NCBI RefSeq assembly: GCF_009389715.1
Contig: NC_052404.1
Span: forward strand, 10,238,480-10,302,479
DNA from: Phoenix dactylifera
Taxonomy: Eukaryota; Streptophyta; Magnoliopsida; Arecales; Arecaceae
Direction: 5' to 3'
DNA length: 64,000 nucleotides
Below are positions 55,801-64,000 of the stretch, in pieces. The position numbers and the translations under genes are program-made. The first letter of the stretch is position 1; each line of letters begins with the position of its first letter. The notes under the pieces are model-generated. The model worked only from the letters and a program-made list of their open reading frames with translations, had not been told where the DNA came from and did not search any database.

Positions 55801-58800
55801 AGCAGATGTCCATTGCTTAAATGACCCCATAAGTTGAGACAGTGCTTGTTTGTAAAGCTAAGATATCCTTTTGCCTTTAGAAAAGGAGTTACGGGAAGTG
55901 TTGGGGGGGGCGGGGGGGGGGGGGGAATGGACCACCCCACAGATACAATTAAAGCACCCAAATCCGACAGCATGCAGGACGAGCTCATGCAGGCCGAGCT
56001 CATGCAGACCGAGCCGAGCCTAGGAGGCCGAGCTCGTCGTCCACATGCTGCGGCCATGCCCTGCAACAGCCTCACCGCACCATGCTTTACTTGCCGGCCA
56101 CACCACGACATATCAACCAATGACCATACCATGCTACGACTGTCAACAATTAAATGCACACGATCTCCACGGACCTCCAGCCAGCTCAAAATCTCAGGCC
56201 ACCCACGGCAACTCGTTGACTCACTCAACTCCATCACCCACGGCAGCTCATTAATTCACATGATTACGCCCAATCATGACGGTAACTCATTAATTCACCC
56301 AGTCACATCACAGGTAACCTTGTATTCCTCCTATAAAAAGGGAAACTCCTTTCTCTTTAAAGGGGACTGGGACTTGAGACTCTCAGACCCTGCATGCAAC
56401 ATCTCTCCCTTTCTCCACGAAAGCCTCCCTCTGACTTAAGCATCGAAGGGCCAGCGCCGGAAACCACGGCCACCGGCTTTTTGCAGGTCCCCCGGAGGAC
56501 GCAGCCCGCCGACACGCCACCCGCCGGAGTTCCCCTTTCTCAGCCAGTGGTTACCTCCGGATCCAGTTTCCAGCAACAGTTGGCGCTAGAGGAAGGGCCC
56601 GAGTCGTGAACATGAAGCTGAGGAGTAAAAGAGCCTCTAATGTTTTCCGGCATCGTGCACCAAGTCCTGGACACTTAGTCCAGAACCCACCACCAAGGCC
56701 TCCGGCGGATCCAGTCCCTCAAGCCCAACCAAAGCAACCTGCTTGTCCAACAAGTCCAAGCACTCACTGTGGCCGTTCAAGATCTACAGCAAGTAGAAGA
56801 CCAGCCTCTACCCCCTCCTCATGAGCATGAGTCCTCAGGACGCCGCTCGCGACGTCATTTTTCTGTAAAGCATCGCCACCATCGAAGCTTCCACCGAGCT
56901 CGACCCCCAAGCCGGAAGGGCTTGTCGCGTATCCAGAATCCTGAGAGCTCGCGCCGAAGCCTGACGCCTCGAGTACAGGAGCACCCATCTGAGGCGGGGT
57001 CTGCCCCATGCCAAGCTGCAACAGGAGCCCCACCCGAGCTAGGCAGAAAAATCGAGGACTTGGAGCGGCAGATACAGATGCTTCGAGACTGTGGCGCGAA
57101 GCGAGACGCCGACCTTGACTTTACAACAGAGTCTCCATTCCCTCAATGGATCATGGATGAGTCAATCCCCCAGAGGTTCAAGATGCCATAGATTGAGCCA
57201 TATGATGGCTCATCCGATCCTCTGGATCATTTGGAGAGCTACAAGGTCCTTATGATACTTCAAGGAGCCACAGATGCTCTACTCTGCAAAGCTTTCCCAG
57301 CGACTCTCCGTAAGGCAGCTCGTCTTTGGTTCTCCAGACTAAAACCCAGCTCGATTCTCTCCTTTGAACAGCTTGGCAGGCAGCTCGCCACCCATTTTGC
57401 CGCTAGCCGGCGTCAGCGCCAGACCTCAGACTCCCTCTTCGCCATCAAGCAGAAGGAGGGAGAATCCTTAAAAGACTACATCAGTCGCTTTACCTCGGCC
57501 ACATGGGAGGTTCGCGATCTCGACCAGTCAATCACCATGTTGGCATTGAAGACTGGAGCTCGGTCCTACAAATTTCTCTTCTCCATCGAGAAGAGTTTCC
57601 CTGCAGACGTTGTTGAAATGTTGGCCCGAGCTCGCAAGTACGCCAAGGCTGAGGAAGCCATGGCCTTTCAGCAGGAGGAAGCCGAACGACCTGCCAAGAT
57701 GCAGAAGACGCGCCACGAGGAGCGCTCCCAACCAAGCAGCAGATTCTCTTGGCATGAGAAAGAGCCTCCTTGGCCCAAGAGCCTAGCCCACTCAAGGTCT
57801 CCCCTCCAAAAGTTTCAGATATACACTCCCCTCACATCCACCCGAGCATAAATCCTCATGGAGATTGAGGGTCACGGCTACCTCCGACCTCCACTGAGGA
57901 TGCGACCGACAGAGTCGCGGAAGCACTCGAAAAAGTACTGCCACTTCCACCGAGATCGCGGCCATGATACGGAGGATTGCTACGAGCTCCGTGACGAGAT
58001 CGAGGCACTTGTCCGCCGAGGTCGGTTGAGTTGTTTTGTCCGTGATCATGCCTATAGGAGAGAGCCTGAGGAACAAAACCCAGTGCCGCGTGAGGAATGG
58101 AACGACAACTGACCTCTCGCGGGCATCAACAATATCATCAGAGGGCGGGCAAATAGAGGCACCTGAAGCATCGAGCTCGGAAGAAGGAGCTTCCTCAAAG
58201 CATCCGTGCACTGCGAAAGTCATCTCCTTTTCCGATGAAGACCAAAAGGGTGTTGAGCCCTCTTTATGACGACGCTGTAGCTACTTCATCATTGCAAGAC
58301 TTTAAAAAGGATTTTAGTACATAATGAAAACTCGGCTGACACCTTATTTTGTAATGCCTTCCAAAGGATGCGCGCTCCTTTGGCTAGATTCACAGGAGAT
58401 TCCACCCTAAGAAAGTACTATGAAGTTAAATCCTCTCATAGTCCAGGTTAGCTCGGCCTACAACACAACTCTTGGCCAACCAAGGCAACAACGAGATCGA
58501 GTCCAGCCTGTCCAAAGAAAATGCTCTTGGGTAGCTATGGATCCTGCATAATCATAGCTTCTCAACCTCGAGGGGTAGCGGTGCGGTCCAGAGTTCAACG
58601 CGTGCCGCCTAACGGCCTCCAAACGACTCCCAGCCGGTGATGAGTCAAGTCCTGAGGGACCTCAAAGCTCGGAAGCCATCAAAATATCTCCAAAAAGTAC
58701 AGGACGCCACTTTGGCCTTAAATAATTTCAATATTTTACCTATATCCAGGTCGGAGAATCCAAAAGACGACCTACGGGTATCTCTATCTCCAACATCGCC

Positions 58801-61800
58801 CCGCTCCAAATAAGGGCGCATGATCGCCAACGGACGAAGTCCGTCTCCTGTATGTGTCTCCAATGATGCCCCGACCAAGCTCGAGATAACCGACCAAGCT
58901 CGGATGCCCGACCAAGTTGGGATGCCCCGACCAAACTCGGATGCCCCGACCAAGCTCGGGACGCCATCTCGACGCCAATCCAACGCCACTTCGACGTCAT
59001 TTCGACAACATTCGACGCCATTTCGATGCCATTCGACGCTATTTCGACGACATTCGATGCCATTTCGACGATATTCGACATCATTTCGACGACATTCAAC
59101 GCAATTCGACGCCATTTCGACGACATTCGACGCCTTCTACGACAACACACCCCGATCTGAGGGAGGGCACCCTGCTGAGTCGACCACAAGCCAAAGAAGG
59201 CCGCTGAAGTCGACCTCGGAGCAAAGTCGCTTAGCTCGGCTTCGACAGCTCGGCTTAAGGCCGTTAGCTCCGACTGCACGAGAGGTACACCCTACTTAGC
59301 ACATACATCTCCATAGATATTTGGCTATATTACAGGACGATCGACGACTGGACCACTTCCTTCGCCCGAGCCAAAAAGCAGCTCGAACTCGGAAGTCGGG
59401 GGGTAGTGTTGGGGAAAAAATGGACCACCCCACAGATATAATTAAAGCACCCAAATCCGACAGCATGCAGGACGAGCTCATGCAGGCCGAGCTCAGAAGG
59501 CCGGGCTCATGCAGGCCGACCTCAGAAGGCCGAGCTCATGCAGACCAAGCTCAGAAGATCGAGCTCATGCAGACCGAGCCGAGCTCGTCGTCCACATGCT
59601 GCGGCCATGCCCTGCAGCAGCCTCACCGCACCATGCTTTGCTTGCCGGCCACGCCACGACATATCAACCAGAGACCATATCCTGCTACGACTGTCAACAA
59701 TTAAATGCGCACGATCTCGACGAACCTCCAGCCAGCCCAAAATCTCAGGCCACCCACGGCAACTCGTTGACTCATTCAACTCCGTCCAATCACCCACGGC
59801 AACTCATTAATTCACACGATCACGCCCAATCATGACGGTAACTCATTAATTCGCCCAGTCACATCAAAGGTAACCCTGTATCCCTTCTATAAAAAGAGGA
59901 ACTCCTTCCTCTTTAAAGGGGACTGGAACTTGAGACTCTCAGACCTTGCATGCAACATCTCTCTCTTTCTCCACGAAAGCCCCCCTCTGACTTGAGCATC
60001 GGAGGGCCGGCGCCAGAAACCCCGGCCACCAGCTTTTTGCAGGTCCTCCGGAGGACGTAGCCCGCCGACGCGCCACCCGTCGGAGCTCTCCCTTCTCAGC
60101 CAGTGGTCACCCTCGGGTCTAGTTTCCAACGACAGGAAGAAAATGAGATGAGATCAAGAATTGAAGTGCAGGTTTGTCTGCCACAAGATCAAAAAGCAAC
60201 ATACACAAACCAACATGTGAATGACATGAACCGAGTATCATACTGTCATGTACCATTCATATGGGCCCATCTGCCACCAGGCTACAATCAGATTTGCATG
60301 GCCCAAATAGCCAGCTGGATGGTGTCCAATTCTTATACATCACCAGACAACTTGAACTCAATGATCAAAGCCAGTTCTACACAAAACTTGTCTCTCCCCA
60401 AAACACAATTTCCAACCTAATTTCTTCGCTCAAGTCGCATCAACTATATTTGACTTAAGGCAGTAAAATGTAAACCCAAAGGAAAAAAAGTATCAAAATG
60501 ATGGAGTTTATTTTCTTACAAAATAAGTTTTTTAAGTCCCCAGATCAAGCACCAACTCTTTATAGGCATGGACTCAACATGATACGGAATTAAAAGGAAC
60601 AGAACAACTTGAATCATACCAAAACTGAAATCATCAAACAGAATGAATTACCTCTCCGCTTGACCTCGACAGAGGGCTCTGCAGTCGCCCGCCTCATAAG
60701 TTCCAGTGCCTTCTTAAAGTTCTTGTGCCTCAGCTCCATTTCTGCCCATTCACACCACACACTAGCCAGATTATCAACTGTCTTGTAATTGACTTGTACA
60801 GCCTTCTCGAATATCTTTGTAGCATTCTCGAGATCATTGTGGCTCTCATACAGCTTTGCAAAAGCAACCCACAAAGTGTGGGGTTTCCCCACCGCTTTCA
60901 TGGGATCCACAGTTCTCACTGCTTCTGTATAAGTCAACACTTGCCTTGCAGGATTGCCCTCGAAAAGCTTTACTCGGCTGCATTGGCATAAGGTCCAATT
61001 ATTCAAGAAAGGTTTAGTATTATTTTAGTATCATCAGAAATATTTCCCAAAATAGAGTGGAAGAAAAGTACATTTTTGTGAATTCAAAGCAGGGTTTTCT
61101 TAATAAAATTTTGAGCAAGAAATTTAATACTAAATGGGTTTAGGAAAAAAATGATTCAAAGGAGGGCAGACATAGTTGTCCGAGGGCTTACTTGTGCCAC
61201 TCCTTCACATTGTGAGGATTCTGCCTCAAGATCACGCTGTTGAGGAGCTCCGGCCTCCTTTCCAAGAGGTTCTCGTACCTAGCCAACCTGAGATCCACAT
61301 CGTCATCGTCATTCAACCAGAAGCCATGAAGGAATTTCTTCGTAAGCTTCGTGACGCCATCTTTGCCGTTCTCCTCGTCCGGGTCTCCCTCGTCATCCGA
61401 GACCTCGACCGTCTCGAGCTTTGCAGAGAGCGCGCTCTGCTCGAACTGGGCATAGGACTCGAAGATGACGCTGAAATCCCTCACAGTAGTTACGGTGGTG
61501 AGGCCCTCCTCGAAGATATCACGGGCCTTCTCGTAGAGCCCCCGGCGGACGTAGTAATCGGCGAGGGACGTCCAGAGGCGGCCGACCTCGTCGGTGAAGC
61601 GCCGGATGCCGCCACGGATGATGGCATCGACCTTGAGTCCGGAGACCTCGGTGGCGTGGCGGGTGAGGAGGTCGCAGAGCTCGAGCCAGAGCTGGTGGCG
61701 AGTCTTGCCCTTGATGGAGTGGAAGGAGTCGTCGTTAAGGACGGAGGCCAACCGCTCGGCGGCCTCCTGCCAGCGTTGGGAGGTGATGAGGAAGTCGATA

Positions 61801-62360
61801 AAGTCCTCGATGTGGGAGGGGTCGAAGAGGAGGTAGCGGCGGTAGACGCGGAGGGAGGTCTCGACGGGGACGCCGGGGAGGGAGACGAGGGCGAGGTAGG
61901 GGGCCCAGATGCGGTCGTGCTGGGTGACGGGGAGGGCGCGGAGGGCGCGGTCGAAGGTCCGGCGGGCGCGGGTGAGGAGGCGCTGCTCGGTGAGGGAGGT
62001 CAAGTACATGATCCAGATGCGGGGCATCTTGTGCATGGTGACGAGGGCGCGCTCGAAGGTGTTGTTGAGGGACTCGTAGGCCGGCTGGGAGATGGGGAGG
62101 GAGCGGACGAGGTCGAGGCGCTCGCGGAGGTAGGCGTGCCAGAGCTTGTAGGACCCCGGGAGGGCCTTGAGGGCGCGCTCGTAGATCACCGACCGTTTCT
62201 TGAAGGGGGCGTCGGCGCGGGCCACCAGGTAGCGCCACCACAGCTTCAGGCTGAAGGGGTTGCGGAGGATCTCCTCCTCGTAGACGAGGTCGTCCTCGCT
62301 GGGGTAGAGGTCCGGCGAGATCCCCGCCCCCAACGCCGGCATCGTCGCCGCCGTCGCCAT
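52831..62360 (-). CDS. SYF1: Pre-mRNA-splicing factor SYF1 (XAB2-type, HAT-repeat protein)
   Basis: Seven exons: 62360-61192, 60977-60652, 55492-55308, 55200-55030, 54162-53962, 53610-53359 and 53265-52831. They give 912 aa, close to plant SYF1 proteins. The start MATAATMPALGAGISPDLYP precedes PSEDDLVYEEEILRNPFSLK. The body is built of half-a-TPR repeats, visible as LWWRYL, LWHAYLRERL, IWIMYLTSL, LWTSLADYYVRRGLYEKARD, SVWCEWAEMELRHKNFKKAL, LWSFYVDLEESLG, IWVTYLSKFVKRYG and DFWKKWKDFEIQHGNEDTFR. An acidic stretch (SDDEGDPDEENG) interrupts the N-terminal half. The protein is a scaffold of the Prp19/NineTeen complex in the activated spliceosome and also acts in transcription-coupled repair. Exon 1 is long and GC-rich. 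Intron 2 (55493-60651) carries an antisense LTR element. Confidence 0.97.
55894..55898. repeat. Target-site duplication GGAAG, left copy
   Basis: GGAAG immediately precedes the 5' LTR start (TGTTGGGG). It matches GGAAG at 60135-60139 directly after the 3' LTR end. A 5-bp duplication is standard for LTR-retrotransposon integrase. Confidence 0.9.
55899..56578 (+). repeat. 5' LTR (680 bp)
   Basis: It shares with the 3' LTR the stretches ATGGACCACCCCACAGATA, AATCCGACAGCATGCAGGAC, CACATGCTGCGGCCATGCCC and CTTTAAAGGGGACTGG. It has a TATA box (CTATAAAAAG at 56331-56340). Just inside the start is a G-homopolymer of about 20 bases broken by one C, where the 3' LTR has GGGGAAAAAA. Confidence 0.93.
56331..56340 (+). 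promoter_or_regulatory. TATA box of the 5' LTR
   Basis: CTATAAAAAG lies about 250 bp before the LTR end. The 3' LTR has the same motif (CTATAAAAAG at 59887-59896), marking the U3/R boundary region of each LTR. Confidence 0.6.
56579..56599 (+). other. Primer-binding site candidate of the LTR element
   Basis: GTTGGCGCTAGAGGAAGGG directly follows the 5' LTR end, where minus-strand synthesis is primed by a tRNA 3' end in LTR elements. The TGGCGC start resembles gypsy-type sites. I could not assign the tRNA without a search. Confidence 0.5.
56606..58113 (+). pseudogene. Degenerate gag of the LTR element
   Basis: Reading starts MNMKLRSKRASNVFRHRAPS in one frame and shifts to another frame near 56740-56770. 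In-frame stops follow at 57189-57191 (TAG) and 57849-57851 (TAA). The middle (57192-57851) holds a Retrotrans_gag-like region (IEPYDGSSDPLDHLESYKVL, LPPS-type linker replaced by SRLKPSSILSFEQL, ISRFTSATWEV). The end (57858-58110) has a CCHC-like YCHFHRDRGHDTEDCYELRD. With a frameshift and two stops it cannot make an intact Gag. Confidence 0.8.
58865..58964. repeat. Minisatellite 1 in the LTR element interior
   Basis: About five imperfect units of roughly 18-24 bp built on GATGCCCCGACCAAGCTCG lie in the non-coding part of the element, just before minisatellite 2. Confidence 0.85.
58960..59135. repeat. Minisatellite 2 (CATTTCGACGACATTCGACGC-type units)
   Basis: About eight imperfect units of 20-23 bp alternate ATTTCGACG and ATTCGACGCC blocks. 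ORFs on both strands through this region are repeat-encoded artefacts. The tract occupies the place where pol would sit in a full element. Confidence 0.85.
59407..60134 (+). repeat. 3' LTR (728 bp)
   Basis: It starts TGTTGGGGAAAAAATGGACC and ends CCAACGACA. It is longer than the 5' LTR, chiefly because units such as GAGCTCATGCAGGCCGAGCT/CAGAAGGCC are amplified at about 59471-59590. The point differences from the 5' LTR show the insertion is not very recent. Confidence 0.93.
60135..60139. repeat. Target-site duplication GGAAG, right copy
   Basis: GGAAG follows the ACA end of the 3' LTR directly and equals the left copy at 55894-55898. Confidence 0.9.
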
Positions 62361-62407
62361 CGGTCAGAAAACCTAGGGGATGGACGGTGGAGATGGGATG
62401 TAGAGAA

Positions 62408-62410
<3 letters not shown>

Positions 62411-62439
<29 letters not shown>

Positions 62440-62440
62440 A
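62411..62440. repeat. (TAA)n microsatellite in the SYF1 5' leader
   Basis: A TAA/ATA trinucleotide run lies 51-80 bp before the SYF1 ATG, probably in the 5' UTR or core promoter. Its length is likely polymorphic. Confidence 0.9.
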
Positions 62441-62443
62441 CTC

Positions 62444-62453
62444 CTAGGGTTTC
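62444..62453 (-). promoter_or_regulatory. Telo-box-like AAACCCTAGG upstream of SYF1
   Basis: It is the same motif as in RPS26, 84-93 bp before the ATG, adjacent to the (TAA)n run. Function is inferred from the motif only. Confidence 0.4.
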
Positions 62454-63252
62454 AGAAAGAGGGGGAGACAGAGCAATAGATTCGTGGACGCCGGACGCCG
62501 GAGGAAGGAAGAGAAAGAAGAAAATAGATTAGGGGAAAGACAGAGAGGAGGACAAACGGATCACCGTCTCGGAGAACCGCCGGCGACGGACGGAATCGGA
62601 AAGGGATGGACACGGATGGGCTGAGAGGAGGCTGGCGGCGGAGGGACGAGTGACGGACTGGAAGGAGGAAGAGGGCTTCATCCTGGGCAGAATGGGGGGT
62701 TTTCGAGAAAGGAGGGGGAAAGGTGGGCCTCGGGGAGACGGATGATGATGGATGGTTATGATCGAATTAGATTAGATTTGACTGGGGATCTGAAGAGATG
62801 TGGAAGATCCATAACGGACGGCTGTGACCTCAGTAAGATCGACATGTTTCAATTGGCGTCCGGAGATGCACGTGATGGGAAGGCTGTTGATAGTGAATTG
62901 GAAATGAAGTGGTAATTTATGATAACGACCTAAGTTAACCAGGTTCATGTTTGGCATTCAATTGTAAATTAATCATCCTAATTTGACAATAAATATATGG
63001 GATTTAGATTTAGAAATCTGACCCATTTAATCTATTCTAACTCATTTAAGACCCATTAACCCATTTAATTTTGATTACGAGTTGAGCAAAGAAATCAGGT
63101 CTAATTTCAAAATTTTAATTTATGTAATAAATATGTTAAGTTGGGATGGACGGATAACCAAGTCAACCTGTTTCCAACCCGACCTCATCCATTTTGCCCC
63201 GAACTGCGATTGGAGTGATGAATACACTCATTTTATTTTTCTAATGCACTCT

Positions 63253-63255
<3 letters not shown>

Positions 63256-63292
<37 letters not shown>
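63256..63292. repeat. (CT)n microsatellite
   Basis: A perfect CT run followed by TTCTCCTCCTCCC, between the SYF1 upstream region and the possible gene at the right edge. Confidence 0.95.
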
Positions 63293-63297
<5 letters not shown>

Positions 63298-63413
63298 TCC
63301 TCCCAATCCAATTATTATTTCTCTCATGAAACAACAAGGCACATTTGGCTTGCTTTTTTTTTAATCAAATGTATATATTCAGCCTTCCAGGTATGGAATG
63401 TGGAAGCATTGGT

Positions 63414-63664
63414 CTAATTTCGGTCACCCTTCTCCAAGTAAAGTCCACAGGCTCTGCTCCCTGCTCCAAAACGATGGGCTTCACGAGCTGCAGCAGCAAG
63501 ATCTGAATTAGGTGACGGGGCAAAATTAGCATCCGACCAAGAAGCTGTGAAATAGAGAAAGATGTTAAAAAAATGGAGTTAGGCACCAGGGACTGATCTC
63601 TCATCGACCATAAAGAAAGTGAAGCTTTATCCCTCTCCAGCTGCTGCCTTAGTGTCTCATTGAC
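63414..63664 (-). other. Possible last two exons of an unrecognised gene entering from the right edge
   Basis: After a CTAG acceptor, 63664-63587 stays open as VNETLRQQLERDKASLSLWS, a charged, possibly coiled-coil segment. After a TTTCACAG acceptor, 63544-63414 stays open as SWSDANFAPSPNSDLAAAAR followed by EAHRFGAGSRACGLYLEKGD and a stop. The composition of both looks protein-like. However, the best donor (CTG|GTGCC at 63587) does not join the two in frame, and I recognise no family, so the model is incomplete. Confidence 0.3.
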
Positions 63665-64000
63665 CTAGAACATTGTGTTTTACAGTACTAGTATACAGTT
63701 TTCTAGTTTTATTTAACATAATAAATTATATACATACCATTTTTTAGATTCTATGAAATTTTAGGTTCAAAGATGCTAGAAAAGAGAGTTTGATTTAGAA
63801 GAACAAAGGATTCAAAAGGAAAAAAAAAGATTGTTGGATGGAAATGATGGCCTGATGAAGAAGAGGCTCGATAAGGAAGAAAGAGGATGCAATGCATAAT
63901 TTCCTTTCGTTCTTTGTTTTTTTTCTTTTATTCATGGGACTGACGTCTCTATTAATAAGAGAAGTCCCAGACCTTTAGGTTTTTAGGATAGACACTAGAG

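Larger units (their letters stand above)
55899..60134 (+). mobile_element. Non-autonomous Ty3/gypsy-type LTR retrotransposon (gag remnant, no pol) in SYF1 intron 2
   Basis: LTRs at 55899-56578 and 59407-60134 start TGTTGGGG and end in ACA, flanked by the 5-bp duplication GGAAG. After the left LTR is a primer-binding-like GTTGGCGCTAGAGGAAGGG. Before the right LTR is a G-rich polypurine-like AAGTCGGGGGGTAG. The 2.8-kb interior codes for a broken gag with a Retrotrans_gag-like region and a CCHC-like motif. It has no protease, reverse transcriptase, RNase H or integrase, and the rest is minisatellite-like. It is antisense to SYF1 and would be spliced out of the SYF1 transcript. The gag type suggests the gypsy superfamily; the exact clade is not determined. 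Confidence 0.93.
62361..63413. other. SYF1 5' UTR, promoter and upstream flank
   Basis: A (TAA)n run at about 62411-62440 and a telo-box-like AAACCCTAGG (minus strand, 62444-62453) lie 50-95 bp upstream of the ATG. GC-rich DNA follows to about 62720, then AT-rich DNA. A (CT)n microsatellite sits at 63256-63292. The TSS and TATA are not evident. Confidence 0.6.

Noticed and set aside
58960..59135. CRISPR-like array
   Set aside because: Plant nuclear DNA; the units are contiguous and diverged with no distinct spacers, so this is a minisatellite.
58645..59299. ORFs of 150-180 codons on both strands (e.g. repeated VE/SNVVEMAS peptides)
   Set aside because: They run through the two minisatellites of the LTR element; periodic peptides reflect the repeat unit.
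61176..62447. 423-codon open frame on the plus strand
   Set aside because: It is the antisense shadow of GC-rich SYF1 exon 1; its translation is Val/Glu/Gly-rich low complexity, while the minus frame has clear HAT repeats.

Overview
The window is nuclear DNA of a flowering plant, most likely a monocot. Coding exons are short and GT-AG spliced, and introns reach several kilobases. First exons are strongly GC-rich (the SYF1-like, PLAC8-like and protamine-like genes), which is typical of commelinid monocots. An Au-type SINE, Tourist-like MITEs and a Ty3/gypsy-type LTR element are present. A palm is my best guess; that is inference and not proven by the sequence.

Layout, left to right. 1-8302 (minus): 5' part of an RluA-family RNA pseudouridine synthase gene, 12 exons modelled, running off the left edge. 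8303-13237: intergenic, with a Tourist-like MITE and an AT-rich dispersed repeat. 13238-14335 (plus): a single-exon gene for a basic, low-complexity plant protein (protamine P1-like family), the only plus-strand host gene seen. 16698-21489 (minus): RPS26 in five exons, with an intron directly after the ATG. 23437-25193 (minus): a PLAC8/cell-number-regulator gene in three exons. 27751-46859 (minus): a complete SIZ1 SUMO E3 ligase gene in 16 coding exons (876 aa). 46860-52830: intergenic with microsatellites. 52831-62360 (minus): a complete SYF1 (XAB2-type) splicing-factor gene in seven exons (912 aa). Its 5.2-kb second intron holds an antisense LTR retroelement at 55899-60134 with LTRs, a GGAAG target duplication and a broken gag, but no pol. 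63414-63664 may hold the last exons of another minus-strand gene.

The exon models were built by hand from splice sites, reading-frame phase and recalled family sequence. In each of the multi-exon models (pseudouridine synthase, RPS26, PLAC8, SIZ1, SYF1) every junction keeps frame, and the lengths of the complete ones fit their families. The genes are unrelated housekeeping or regulatory functions (RNA modification, translation, splicing, SUMOylation), not an operon or pathway cluster.

I found no convincing undescribed system. The more unusual points are the HRLG instead of HRLD active-site motif in the pseudouridine synthase, the gag-only retroelement with internal minisatellites, a GGTAC-rich repeat shared by introns of two genes, and many local tandem duplications of about 60-280 bp in introns and flanks.
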